A stretch of DNA of 64,000 nucleotides from Desulfobulbus alkaliphilus (GTDB lineage: Bacteria; Desulfobacterota; Desulfobulbia; Desulfobulbales; Desulfobulbaceae), in the NCBI RefSeq assembly GCF_016918545.1, contig NZ_JAFFQC010000018.1:17858-81857 (forward strand), in the 5' to 3' direction. A program made the position numbers and the translations under genes. Under the pieces are notes generated by a model that was not told the DNA's origin, searched no databases, and saw only the letters and a list, made by a program, of their open reading frames with translations. Shown here in pieces: positions 51,844 to 61,026 of the stretch. Each line of letters starts with the position of its first letter. The first letter of the stretch is position 1.

Positions 51844-54486
51844 TTGGCTGTAGAGAAAAAAGAAACATTCCTCAAGGATTACATGCCGCCAGATCACCTG
51901 GTGGACCGCATCGACCTGCGGGTGGAACTCGATCCCCATGCCACCCTGGTCCGTGCCTGCCTGCATTGTCGCCCCAACACCACCCATCCCCGGCCCCTAG
52001 TGCTCAATGGTGAACAATTGCACCTGGCTCGGGTTGCCCTGGATGGTGTTGTTCTCACGCCGGATCGCTTCAGTTTTGCTCATGGCCGACTGGACATCCC
52101 GGCAACACCGCATGTACCTTTCCAGGTGGAGATCGACACCATTATCAATCCTCAGGACAATACCGCGCTGGAGGGTTTGTATCTTTCTTCCGGCAATTAC
52201 TGCACCCAGTGTGAGGCCGAGGGGTTTCGCACCATCACCTGCTTTCCCGATCGACCCGATGTCATGGCTGTCTTCACCACCACTATCGTCGGTGACAAGG
52301 TGACCTGCCCGGTGCTGCTCTCCAATGGTAACCTCATCGACAGTGGTGACCTGGACGATGGCCGCCATTTTGCCGTCTGGCACGACCCCTTCCCCAAGCC
52401 CTGCTACCTTTTTGCCCTGGTGGCCGGAAACCTCGTGTGCATCAGTGACAGCTTCATCACCCGATCTGGTCGGGAGGTTGCTCTCCATATCTATGTCGAG
52501 GAGCGGAACCGGGAAAAATGCGCTCATGCCATGAGCTCGCTGCGGCAAGCCATGCGCTGGGATGAAGAACGGTTCGGCCGTGAATATGATCTCGACACCT
52601 ACATGATCGTGGCTGTCGACGACTTCAACATGGGAGCCATGGAAAACAAAGGGCTCAATGTCTTTAATTCCAAGTTTGTCCTTGCTCTGCCCGAAACCGC
52701 AACAGACACCGATTACGAAGGGATCGAGTCGGTGATTGCCCACGAGTATTTCCATAACTGGACCGGCAATCGTATCACCTGTCGCGACTGGTTTCAGCTT
52801 AGCCTTAAAGAAGGCCTGACCGTTTTCCGGGACCAGGAGTTCACCGCGGACACAGTTTCAAGAGCAGTGAAGCGTATCCAAGATGCCAATATCATCCGTT
52901 CCTTCCAGTTCCGCGAGGACAGCGGCCCCATGGCCCATCCGGTGCGGCCGTCCTCTTTTGTCGAGATCAACAATTTTTACACGCTCACCGTTTATCACAA
53001 AGGGGCCGAGGTCATCCGCATGCTGCACACCCTGCTGGGCCCGGAGACCTTCCGCTGGGGCATGGACCTGTATTTTCAGCGACATGACGGCCAGGCCGTG
53101 ACCTGCGATGACTTTGTAGCGGCCATGGAATCCGCCTGGGGCCGCGATCTGAATCAATTCAAGCTCTGGTACAGTCAGGCCGGTACACCGGAAGTGACAG
53201 TCAAAGTCACCTATGATTCCGAAAAACAACAATTAACCCTGGACGTCGCGCAGACCTGTCCTCCAACCCGGGAAAACGCGGAAAAACAACCGTTCTTCAT
53301 GCCTCTGGCCGTAGGACTGCTCGATGATCAGGGTCGAGAGATCTCTCTTGCGCCATCTTCTTCATCCCCTGGCGGCACGGTGCTCACCCTGACGGCCCAA
53401 CAGCAGCAGTTTGTTTTTCCTGACCTCCCCTCCCCTCCTGTTGTTTCCTTTCTGCGGGCTTTTTCCGCGCCGGTCCGGGTGCACTTTGACCAGTCAGACC
53501 GGGAACTGGGCCTGCTCATGGCCCACGACTCCGATCCCTTCAACCGCTGGGATGCCGGTCAGCGCCTGGCTCTCAAGCATATCCTGGATCAGATCGATCG
53601 CACCAGAGAGAGCCAGCTCCTCACCCTGAGCGATGATCTGATCAACGGCATGCATACCCTTCTTATTGACCGCGACAGTGATCCTGCTTTTGTTGCCATG
53701 GCCCTGACCCTGCCTTCGGAAAACTGGATCAGCCAGCAGATGGCGGTGATTGATCCGGTGGCGGTTTTCAACGTTCGTCAACAATTTCGTGCCCTGCTCG
53801 GTCAGAGGTTGTCCCCGCAGCTGATCCGGTGCTACCAGGATATGCATCTTCAGGGGCCCTACCAATACAGTGCCAGGGACGCTGGGCAGCGGGCCTTGCG
53901 CAATTACTGCCTTGGTTATCTACTGGCCGTTGCCCCCGGAGAGACCATTGCACCCTCCCTGCTGCAATTGGGCCTGCAACAGTACCGGGAGAGCAATAAT
54001 ATGACCGATACCATGGCCGCGCTCAGCGCGGTGGTCAATGCCGATCTCGATGCCGGCACCGACCTGCTTGCTGATTTCCATGCCCAATGGCAGCATGACC
54101 CCCTGGTGGTGGACAAATGGCTCATCCTCCAGGCCGGATGTCCCCTGCCCGGCACCCTGGAGCGGGTCAGATCCTTAACAACCCACCCGGCCTTCACGTA
54201 CAAAAACCCTAATAAAGTACGTTCACTGATTGGCACCTTCTCCGCCACCAACCACTGGCAGTTTCATGCTGAGGACGGTTCAGGTTATGCGTTTCTCGGG
54301 GATCAGGTCATCCTCCTCGACGCCCTCAATCCACAGATAGCTTCCCGGATGATTACCCCGCTGACCCAGTGGCGGCGATATGATGATCTTCGCCAGCAAC
54401 TGATGCACCAGCAATTGGAACGTATTGCCGATCAACCTAAACTTTCCGATGACCTGCGGGAGGTCCTGGAGAAAACCATGCATTGA
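51844..54486 (+). CDS. pepN: Aminopeptidase N (M1 family)
   Basis: About 880 residues, near the 870 of E. coli PepN. GAMEN at residues 264-268 is the exopeptidase motif; the zinc site is His300-Glu301-x2-His304 with Glu323 in LSLKEG. SFQFREDSGPMAHPVRP and NFYTLTVYHKGAEVIRML are typical of the bacterial PepN branch. It removes N-terminal residues from peptides in the cytoplasm. The frame is open from GTG 51802, but that lies inside the repeat; TTG 51844 has AAGGG 8 nt upstream and gives the usual family start around FLKDYMPPDHLVDRIDL. Confidence 0.94.
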   Translation: MAVEKKETFLKDYMPPDHLVDRIDLRVELDPHATLVRACLHCRPNTTHPRPLVLNGEQLHLARVALDGVVLTPDRFSFAHGRLDIPATPHVPFQVEIDTIINPQDNTALEGLYLSSGNYCTQCEAEGFRTITCFPDRPDVMAVFTTTIVGDKVTCPVLLSNGNLIDSGDLDDGRHFAVWHDPFPKPCYLFALVAGNLVCISDSFITRSGREVALHIYVEERNREKCAHAMSSLRQAMRWDEERFGREYDLDTYMIVAVDDFNMGAMENKGLNVFNSKFVLALPETATDTDYEGIESVIAHEYFHNWTGNRITCRDWFQLSLKEGLTVFRDQEFTADTVSRAVKRIQDANIIRSFQFREDSGPMAHPVRPSSFVEINNFYTLTVYHKGAEVIRMLHTLLGPETFRWGMDLYFQRHDGQAVTCDDFVAAMESAWGRDLNQFKLWYSQAGTPEVTVKVTYDSEKQQLTLDVAQTCPPTRENAEKQPFFMPLAVGLLDDQGREISLAPSSSSPGGTVLTLTAQQQQFVFPDLPSPPVVSFLRAFSAPVRVHFDQSDRELGLLMAHDSDPFNRWDAGQRLALKHILDQIDRTRESQLLTLSDDLINGMHTLLIDRDSDPAFVAMALTLPSENWISQQMAVIDPVAVFNVRQQFRALLGQRLSPQLIRCYQDMHLQGPYQYSARDAGQRALRNYCLGYLLAVAPGETIAPSLLQLGLQQYRESNNMTDTMAALSAVVNADLDAGTDLLADFHAQWQHDPLVVDKWLILQAGCPLPGTLERVRSLTTHPAFTYKNPNKVRSLIGTFSATNHWQFHAEDGSGYAFLGDQVILLDALNPQIASRMITPLTQWRRYDDLRQQLMHQQLERIADQPKLSDDLREVLEKTMH

Positions 54487-54575
54487 AAATCCTGATCCGA
54501 CCAAGAGCATGATCACCTGCTCTCGATGACCGGGAATACTCTTGATCAGTTTCTTTAGGTGTAGTTAAAAATGAT

Positions 54576-54604
54576 TTGACCTTTACGGGCTCTCCTTCTA
54601 TATT
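54576..54604 (+). promoter_or_regulatory. Candidate sigma70 promoter of the fbpABC-like operon
   Basis: TTGACC (54576-54581), 17 nt, TATATT (54599-54604), about 70 nt upstream of the substrate-binding protein. An AT-rich stretch at 54560-54575 could include a weak Fur-like site, but no clear Fur box was seen. Confidence 0.55.
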
Positions 54605-54674
54605 AGGAATACCTTTTCAATTGAACATCCCCTATCTTTCTCTTTTCAATCCTTACCAGGAGGTTTGTTTGTCC

Positions 54675-55706
54675 ATGAAGCGCAGATCATATCTACTCTC
54701 TGCCGGATTCGTCGCTGTCATCCTGACCATGACCGGTATGCAGACCGTTCAGGCCGCCGAGGTCAATATCTATTCTGCCAGACAGGAACATCTGATCAAA
54801 CCGTTACTTGATGATTTTTTCAAGGAAACCGGGATTTCATACAAACTGCTGACAGGTGACGGGCCAGCCTTGCTCGAACGTCTCCGCAGTGAAGGCCGCA
54901 ATAGTCCGGCCGACATTCTGATCACTGTTGATGTCGGCAACCTGGTTGCAGCCAAACAGGCGGGCGTTCTGCAACCGGTCCAATCTTCCCTTCTGGAAGA
55001 AAACATTCTGCAGCAATACCGTGATGCTGAAGGCTACTGGTACGGATTGTCTTCACGGGCGCGGGTCATTTATTACGATCCCGATCGTGTCGCTCCGGAG
55101 GCTATAGCACGATACGAAGATCTTGCTGATCCGGAACTGGGCAAAGTCATCTGTGTACGCAGTTCATCAAATATCTACAATCAATCCCTGGTTGCCTCGA
55201 TGATCGCTCACCATGGTGTTGAGGAAACCGAACAATGGGTGCGTGGTTTCGTCAGGAATTTTGCCCGCACACCACAGGACAACGACACAGCCCAGATTCG
55301 TGCGGTTGCCAGCGGAGAATGTGCGGTGGGTATCGCTAACAGCTATTACTTCGGTCGGCTGCTGGCTTCGGAAAACCTGGCGGACCAGAATGTCACCAGT
55401 AAAGTCCGGGTGATGTGGCCCAATCAGCAGGATCGGGGTGTCCATATGAACCTGAGCGGCGCCGGGGTCACGCAGAGTGCCACCAATGTGGAACAAGCCA
55501 TCAAATTGCTGGAATTCCTCTCAGCAGCGCATGCACAGGAGATATACGCCAGGGAAAATAACGAATACCCGGTGAATCCCAAAGTGCCCCACAGCGGTCC
55601 AGTTGTGCAAATGGGCACCTTCAAGGCGGACGAACTCAACCTGTCCCTGATTGAAAAATACAATGCCGAGGCGGTTCGCGTCATGGATCGCGCTGGTTGG
55701 CGCTGA
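54675..55706 (+). CDS. Iron(III) ABC transporter, periplasmic substrate-binding protein (FbpA/FutA-like)
   Basis: About 343 residues. Signal peptide: KRRS, a hydrophobic core and VQAAE cut near residue 27. The mature protein starts VNIYSARQEHLIKPLLDDFFKETGI, typical of the iron-binding FbpA/FutA group. The NSYYFGRLL block has the adjacent tyrosines that bind ferric iron in this family. It would deliver Fe(III) to the permease encoded next. AGGAGG is 11 nt before ATG 54675; TTG 54669 is a possible start. A strong terminator follows, so the permease and ATPase genes may have a separate or read-through transcript. Confidence 0.9.
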   Translation: MKRRSYLLSAGFVAVILTMTGMQTVQAAEVNIYSARQEHLIKPLLDDFFKETGISYKLLTGDGPALLERLRSEGRNSPADILITVDVGNLVAAKQAGVLQPVQSSLLEENILQQYRDAEGYWYGLSSRARVIYYDPDRVAPEAIARYEDLADPELGKVICVRSSSNIYNQSLVASMIAHHGVEETEQWVRGFVRNFARTPQDNDTAQIRAVASGECAVGIANSYYFGRLLASENLADQNVTSKVRVMWPNQQDRGVHMNLSGAGVTQSATNVEQAIKLLEFLSAAHAQEIYARENNEYPVNPKVPHSGPVVQMGTFKADELNLSLIEKYNAEAVRVMDRAGWR

Positions 55707-55722
55707 GTCCGGTTTTCAACCA

Positions 55723-55840
55723 CCTGGATACGTGAGTGTTCAGGAACCAGTCTTGTAGGAAAAGAATCCGTGGTTTATGGGTACACCACGGATTCTTTTT
55801 ATTCCTGAATGCGTGACGGACGAACGCTCATGAATCCAGG
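55723..55840. repeat. Repeat family A end pieces flanking a terminator
   Basis: A left-end-like piece CCTGGATACGTGAGTGTTC (55723-55741) and a 37-bp minimal element CCTGAATGCGTGACGGACG...GAATCCAGG (55804-55840) surround the hairpin at 55760-55799. The minimal element consists of the two family ends joined with no interior. It ends 21 nt before the permease start. Confidence 0.7.
55760..55803 (+). terminator. Strong rho-independent terminator after the iron-binding protein gene
   Basis: A 15-bp perfect stem (AAAAGAATCCGTGGT / ACCACGGATTCTTTT) encloses a 10-nt loop and ends in TTTTTATT. It is between the binding-protein gene and the permease, and would lower expression of the permease and ATPase relative to the binding protein, a common arrangement in ABC importers. 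Confidence 0.8.
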
Positions 55841-55861
55841 TTTATTTTAAGGAGAAATCAG

Positions 55862-57505
55862 GTGCGATTCTGGCTCATACTGGTTGTCGGAACAGCTCTT
55901 TTTGTGGCAGCGCCTATTGTGGTGATCATGGCCCATCTTTTTGTGCCTTCTCACGAGGTCTGGAGTCATCTGGCGTCCACGGTGCTGCCCCGCTACGTGG
56001 CCAACTCCCTGGGACTGATGCTGGGAGTCGGTGCGGGAACCCTCATCATCGGAGTCAGCTCGGCCTGGCTGGTAACCATGACCAATTTTCCCTGGCGTCG
56101 TTTTTTTGAATGGAGCTTGGTCATTCCCCTTGCCATACCGGCCTATGTCATCGCCTTTACCTACACCGGCCTGCTCGAATTCGGTGGCCCGGTGCAAACC
56201 CTGCTGCGCGAAATGTTTGGTTGGCGGTATGCCACCGAATACTGGTTCCCTCAGATCCGCTCGCTGTCCGGGGCTATTGTCATGATGACCCTGGTCTTTT
56301 ATCCTTACGTATACATGCTTTCCCGGGCTGCCTTCCTCGAGCAGTCCGTCTGTGTTCTCGATGCCAGCAGAACCCTGGGAAAGGGTGCCTGGAGCACTTT
56401 TTTCCAGGTGGCCTTGCCTTTGGCCAGACCGGCAATTGCCGGGGGGCTTGCCCTGGCCTTGATGGAAACTCTGAACGATTTCGGAACGGTGGATTTTTTT
56501 GCCGTGGACACTTTTGTCACCGGCATTTACCGGACCTGGCTCGGTATGGGGCAGCCAGCGGTAGCAGCCCAATTGGGGGCCGTGCTGATGCTCTTTATCC
56601 TCGCCCTGATTCTCCTGGAACGATGGTCAAGGCGAGGAAAGGTCAGTCACACCACAGGCTATTATCGTCAATTACCCAGGTTTCAACTCACCGGCATACG
56701 GGCTGGCCTGGCCTTCATCTTCTGTCTGATCCCAGTTTTTTTCGGCTTTATCCTGCCCACCGCGGCCATGGTGATCTGGACGGTACAGACCTGGGACTTT
56801 GTCGATCTTCGTTATCTGCGCATGATGCAGACAAGTCTGACGCTGGGGGCCATCAGTGCGGTGGCGGCGGTGAGCACCGCAGTGCTGCTAGCGTATGGTC
56901 GCAGGCTTGTGCCCGGTAAAATCACATCGGTTGCCGTGCAGATAGCATCCATGGGGTACGCTATTCCTGGTGCGGTCATTGCCCTGGGGATCATGATTCC
57001 CTGTGTGTACTTTGATACCACCATTGACAATCTGGCCAGAAATCTGTTTGGCATCTCTACAGGACTTCTGCTCACCGGCACATGGACAGCCTTGATTTTC
57101 GCCTATGTGGTCCGCTTCCTGGCTGTTTCCAGCAATACCGTCGAGGCCAGCCTGCAGAAAGTGACCGCCAACATGGACGGGGCCGCCAGGACCCTCGGCC
57201 TTTCAGCCGGACAAACCCTGCGCCGTGTCCATGGTCCGATAATGCGCGGCAGTCTGCTGACCGCCGGCATCCTGGTTTTTGTCGATGTAATGAAAGAATT
57301 GCCCGCCACCCTGATGATGCGGCCCTTTGGCCTCAACACCCTGGCCATCCGCTCCTACGAGCTGGCGTCCGACGGTCTGCTCAAGGAATCGTCGAGTTCA
57401 TCACTGGCCATTGTTGTCGCCGGCATCATACCGGTTATCCTCGCCAGCGTCATGATTGCCCGATCCCGACCTGGCCATGGATCGAAAAAATACAGCGAAC
57501 AATGA
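55862..57505 (+). CDS. Iron(III) ABC transporter permease (FbpB-like)
   Basis: A 547-residue inner-membrane permease made of two fused permease domains with about twelve hydrophobic segments. The first EAA-like loop is near residue 160 (LEQSVCVLDASRTLGKGAWSTFFQVALPLARPA) and the second near residue 435 (SLQKVTANMDGAARTLGLSAGQTLRRVHGP). This double-length layout is typical of FbpB/SfuB-type iron permeases. GTG 55862 has AAGGAG 7 nt upstream. The ATPase gene begins 6 nt after the stop. Confidence 0.92.
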   Translation: MRFWLILVVGTALFVAAPIVVIMAHLFVPSHEVWSHLASTVLPRYVANSLGLMLGVGAGTLIIGVSSAWLVTMTNFPWRRFFEWSLVIPLAIPAYVIAFTYTGLLEFGGPVQTLLREMFGWRYATEYWFPQIRSLSGAIVMMTLVFYPYVYMLSRAAFLEQSVCVLDASRTLGKGAWSTFFQVALPLARPAIAGGLALALMETLNDFGTVDFFAVDTFVTGIYRTWLGMGQPAVAAQLGAVLMLFILALILLERWSRRGKVSHTTGYYRQLPRFQLTGIRAGLAFIFCLIPVFFGFILPTAAMVIWTVQTWDFVDLRYLRMMQTSLTLGAISAVAAVSTAVLLAYGRRLVPGKITSVAVQIASMGYAIPGAVIALGIMIPCVYFDTTIDNLARNLFGISTGLLLTGTWTALIFAYVVRFLAVSSNTVEASLQKVTANMDGAARTLGLSAGQTLRRVHGPIMRGSLLTAGILVFVDVMKELPATLMMRPFGLNTLAIRSYELASDGLLKESSSSSLAIVVAGIIPVILASVMIARSRPGHGSKKYSEQ

Positions 57506-57511
57506 CCCCAC

Positions 57512-58603
57512 ATGTCTCTGATTATTGAACAAATTCGCCACTCCTACGGCCCGAACACGGTCCTGAATTGCATTGATTTGCATGTTCAGCCCGGTGAAGT
57601 GGTCTGCCTGCTCGGCCCTTCCGGGTGCGGCAAGACTTCTCTGCTCAGGCTTATAGCCGGTCTGGAGACCCTTCAGCATGGCCGCATTCTCATCAATGGT
57701 CGTGTTGTTGCCGAGCAACAGCACCAGCTGGCACCGGAACAGCGTGGAATCGGCTTTCTGTTTCAGGATTTCGCCCTCTTTCCCCACCTGACCGTGTTGG
57801 AAAACACCCTTTTCGGCCTGGGCGCCATTCAAGACAAAACCTTGCGCCTCCAGCAGGCAACCACGGCCTTGGAACGGGTCAATATGGCCAGTTTTGCCCA
57901 TGTTTATCCCCACAAGCTTTCCGGTGGTCAGCAGCAACGGGTGGCCTTGGCCAGAGCCCTGGCTCCCAAACCAGGAATCATCCTCCTCGACGAACCCTTT
58001 TCCAGCCTGGATGCCCGCCTCAGAGTCCAGATCCGCGATCAAACCCTGCATGTGCTCAAATCAAGCGGCGTAGCCACGGTCATGGTCACCCATGACCCCG
58101 AAGAGGCCATGTTCATGGCAGATCGGATAGTACTCATGAACCGGGGTCGGATCGTGCAAACCGGTTCTCCGGTGGATCTCTATTCCCGACCGGAAAATGC
58201 CTTTGTCGCCACCTTCTTCAGTGATGTCAACAGTATCACCGGCATCGTTCATGAAAGCCTGGTGCACACCGCCCTGGGCAAAATCGTCGCCGTTGACCTG
58301 CCGGAAGGAAGCAATGCCACCATCATGTTCCGTCCGGAATCAATTCTCATCGACACAGGCCCGACTCCACCGGAATCCGCAGTTTCGGCCACAGTTGTCA
58401 CCACTCGACTGCTTCCCGGCACGACCCTGGTGCATCTGCGCCTCGCTCCGGATCCGGTCAACGGCGAGCCTCTGCATCTGCATGCCCGCGTTCCCGGCGT
58501 GTTTACCGCACCTGAGGGATCCCGGGTCTTTCTCCGTGTCCCTGCCCATCTTTTCTACATATTCGTTCAGGAGGCAGAAAGAAAAAGCTCACCAGTGGAT
58601 TGA
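57512..58603 (+). CDS. Iron(III) ABC transporter ATP-binding protein (FbpC-like)
   Basis: A 363-residue ABC ATPase. Walker A is GPSGCGKTS (residues 35-43), the signature LSGGQQQRVALARAL, Walker B IILLDEPFSSLDA and the switch histidine MVTHD follow in order. The C-terminal 110 residues form a TOBE-like regulatory domain. The last 101 bases overlap, tail to tail, the 3' end of the minus-strand symporter gene. Confidence 0.93.
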   Translation: MSLIIEQIRHSYGPNTVLNCIDLHVQPGEVVCLLGPSGCGKTSLLRLIAGLETLQHGRILINGRVVAEQQHQLAPEQRGIGFLFQDFALFPHLTVLENTLFGLGAIQDKTLRLQQATTALERVNMASFAHVYPHKLSGGQQQRVALARALAPKPGIILLDEPFSSLDARLRVQIRDQTLHVLKSSGVATVMVTHDPEEAMFMADRIVLMNRGRIVQTGSPVDLYSRPENAFVATFFSDVNSITGIVHESLVHTALGKIVAVDLPEGSNATIMFRPESILIDTGPTPPESAVSATVVTTRLLPGTTLVHLRLAPDPVNGEPLHLHARVPGVFTAPEGSRVFLRVPAHLFYIFVQEAERKSSPVD

Positions 58604-59993
58604 AGAGTAAGGAGGCCATCATACCAATGGTTCCGGCTTGAGGGGAAGGCAGACCTTGGATATAGAGGATCAGGCAGAGACTGAGTCCTCCAATGCCCGA
58701 AAACAATGCGCCATGACGGTTGACCCGCCGGGAAAATAATCCCCAGAGAAAAGGGCCGAGAAAAAAGGAACCGATTGCCCCCCAGCTAATACCCAGGACA
58801 GCGACCATTGAATCAATATTCAGGTACGCAAGCAAAACCGAAAGAAACACAAAAAATGCGCTCATGCCTCGCATCATGGTGGTAAGCGCCCGGTCGGAAA
58901 GATCCTTGATGATGAATCCGGCGAAAAAATCCTTCGAAAAAGACGAACTCGATACCAGAACCAGGGCAGCCAGAGTCGACATGGAGGCGGAAAGGACCAG
59001 TAAAAGGATGATCACGGCCAGTGGTTCGGGGATGACATTGGTCAATAGTTCGGGCATAAGTCGGTCGAAAACAGGGCTTCCGTCGACAAAGGCATTCGGG
59101 GTGGATTCGGGGGTCATGAATACCCTGGTGGTCGAGCCGACAAAGTAGGCAATGCCACCTATGAGCAGGGCAAAAAACGTCGAGGCAATCATCCCCGATC
59201 GAATCGATTTACGGTCACGAATGGCATAAAATTTCTGCACCAGATGCGGCATGGCAAATGGTGCCGCGCTGGTGAGAAAAATCAGCGAAAACAGCGGCCA
59301 CCATCCGGGAGGTCCCACAGTCTGGACCAGTGTCGGTTCAATATCCCGCAGAGCCTGGATGATGGACAGCAGACCTCCTCCCTTGTTCATTGTGCTGGTC
59401 AGCAGTATGAGTACGCCAACAGTCATGATCAGCCCGAAAATGGTATCGATACGAGCCATGGAGGTGTAGCCGCCCATGACAAGATATATGGCGGTGAGCC
59501 CTCCCATGAAGAGAAGTGCGTGCTCGTATCCGATGCCGAAATTTACGGTAAAAAGGTAGGATAGCCCCATGAAAACGGCAGCTGAATAAGGGATCATGAA
59601 CACAAAAATAACACAGGCCGAGAGTAGCTTCAGCAGCGGGCTCTGATACCGTTTTTCGAGAAATTCGCTTATGGTGCTGACACCATATTCCATGGACATT
59701 TTTTTGATGCGCCAGCCAAGGAAAGCCCACACGGCCAGGACTCCGACAAAGGCATTGAAAAAGGCTATCCATAATCCTGAAAGCCCAAAATCCCAGCCGA
59801 TTTTGCCGGCAAAACCAATAAACAGGACTGCTGAAAAATAGGCGGTCCCGTAGGAAAAGGCTGACATCCAGGGGCCGATATTGCCGCCGCCCAGGAAAAA
59901 ATCACTGAATGACCTGGTTTTGCCTGCACTGATAAGACCGACAAGGATGATCATCACTGCGTAGAGGACAACAACGGTTATTTTAATCGTCAT
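58503..59993 (-). CDS. Sodium:solute symporter family protein
   Basis: A 496-residue membrane transporter of the SSF family with about 13 hydrophobic segments. FSDFFLGGGNIGPWMSAFSYGTAYFSAVLFIGFAG near the N-terminus and GGYTSMARIDTIFGLIMT (sodium site region) are typical. LSASMSTLAALVLVSSSSFSKDF resembles the conserved helix 8 block. The substrate is unknown. The C-terminal 30 residues (RICRKDGQGHGERPGIPQVR) extend past the last membrane segment and lie within the overlap with the ATPase gene, so they may be an accidental extension. A repeat A left end supplies AGG 6 nt before the start codon. Confidence 0.85.
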   Translation of the reverse strand: MTIKITVVVLYAVMIILVGLISAGKTRSFSDFFLGGGNIGPWMSAFSYGTAYFSAVLFIGFAGKIGWDFGLSGLWIAFFNAFVGVLAVWAFLGWRIKKMSMEYGVSTISEFLEKRYQSPLLKLLSACVIFVFMIPYSAAVFMGLSYLFTVNFGIGYEHALLFMGGLTAIYLVMGGYTSMARIDTIFGLIMTVGVLILLTSTMNKGGGLLSIIQALRDIEPTLVQTVGPPGWWPLFSLIFLTSAAPFAMPHLVQKFYAIRDRKSIRSGMIASTFFALLIGGIAYFVGSTTRVFMTPESTPNAFVDGSPVFDRLMPELLTNVIPEPLAVIILLLVLSASMSTLAALVLVSSSSFSKDFFAGFIIKDLSDRALTTMMRGMSAFFVFLSVLLAYLNIDSMVAVLGISWGAIGSFFLGPFLWGLFSRRVNRHGALFSGIGGLSLCLILYIQGLPSPQAGTIGMMASLLFNPLVSFFFLPPERICRKDGQGHGERPGIPQVR

Positions 59994-59998
59994 AACAA

Positions 59999-60216
59999 CC
60001 TGAATCCGTGAGCGTTTGTCCGTGCGTCAGCTTTATTGTCCGTGACCGTTCGATTAATGGAGACTTTATCGGGCGGTTACGGGCAATGAAGATGGCGTGC
60101 GGACGGACGCCCCGAAGGGTGGCTGGTGAAAGTTATTTTCAAGGATTCCACTGCAATTATAATCTGATTACAGCAAGATATATTCAAAACAAACGTCCAG
60201 TCGTCACGGATTCAAG
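59999..60216 (+). repeat. Repeat family A, full-length copy (218 bp)
   Basis: CCTGAATCCGTGAGCGTTTG to CGTCACGGATTCAAG. It carries the hairpin half (60028-60100), the GCCCCGAAGGG stem and the core TTTTCA, 16 nt, TATAAT on the plus strand. Its left end abuts the symporter start (6 nt), so that gene's ribosome site overlaps the repeat. The core points toward the 3' end of the isochorismatase gene. Confidence 0.93.
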
Positions 60217-60406
60217 GGTTACCCTTTCACGGGTGCGAACCAAAAGCTGTATCTGGTGGATTACGAGAGCTGGCAGCCTTGCCAAAGCACGCCACACCGG
60301 ATGGTGAACGGGGAGTGGAGATTGTGCGCCTTCTACCACAGCATCCGACTTCGCACAACCTTTCCCGAACCAGAAAACAAGGACAATTAAACAGGGCCGG
60401 AGTCAG
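60217..60406. other. Short intergenic stretch with a possible gene remnant
   Basis: A plus-strand frame without a start stays open from about 60202 to a TAA near 60388. It reads GYPFTGANQKLYLVDYESWQ and onward, and begins exactly at the repeat A boundary. It may be the tail of a gene cut by the repeat, or chance. No family was recognised. Confidence 0.25.
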
Positions 60407-60964
60407 CTACTTGACAATAGGAAGAATCCTGCGGAACTCATCGGTGTTTGCCCGGCAGGCCCATTGGAAAATGACGATCTCGGTGGAGGTGATGACGGCG
60501 CCCGCCTGGCGAAGCATATCGATGGCGACCTGGCGATTTGCCTCTGTCCGTGACGCCACGGCATCGGTCACCAGGTGCACCTGATAGCCTGATTTGAGCA
60601 GGTCCAGACAGGTCTGCAGGACGCAGACATGGGTTTCCATGCCGACAACAACGATCCTGGCACGGTTCAAGGAGGCGATCGCCGGGAGGAAATCGGGCTC
60701 CAGGCAGGCGCTGAAGTGCTCCTTGTGCATCACTCTGGGGGCGACAATTTCGCCGAGGAGTTGCGGCAGTGTTTCGCCCAGCCCTTTGCGGTACTGTTCA
60801 GTGAGCAGAATCGGCACGGTCAGGGTATCGGCCGCCTGGATAAGCTGCCGAACCCTGTTGGCAACCTGTTCCCAACCTGCAATAACTTTGAGCATTGCCT
60901 GCTGAATATCGATGATCAGCAGGGCACTCTCCTCCCGAACGGCAACATACTCGGATCGCAGCAT
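60407..60964 (-). CDS. Isochorismatase-like cysteine hydrolase
   Basis: A 185-residue hydrolase of the isochorismatase superfamily. The catalytic triad is visible as Asp in LLIIDIQQAM (residue 19), Lys in VMHKEHFSAC and Cys in GMETHVCVLQTCLDLL. Family members include nicotinamidases, carbamoylases and isochorismatases; the YcaC/nicotinamidase-like form here leaves the substrate open. It is followed by a nucleotidase gene on the same strand with 62 nt between them. Confidence 0.85.
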   Translation of the reverse strand: MLRSEYVAVREESALLIIDIQQAMLKVIAGWEQVANRVRQLIQAADTLTVPILLTEQYRKGLGETLPQLLGEIVAPRVMHKEHFSACLEPDFLPAIASLNRARIVVVGMETHVCVLQTCLDLLKSGYQVHLVTDAVASRTEANRQVAIDMLRQAGAVITSTEIVIFQWACRANTDEFRRILPIVK

Positions 60965-61026
60965 AATCCCTTCTTTGAAAAATAGAGCAAACTGTTACAA
61001 TTATTGTACTGATTAAAGGTATTTTT

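Noticed and set aside
54540..54600. Possible Fur box upstream of the iron transporter
   Set aside because: The AT-rich stretch lacks a convincing palindromic 19-bp Fur site; left as a comment in the promoter entry.
7316..60216. The evenly sized, hairpin-bearing repeats considered as a CRISPR array or as attachment sites
   Set aside because: Copies are kilobases apart with whole genes between them, differ in length, and no cas or integrase gene is adjacent.
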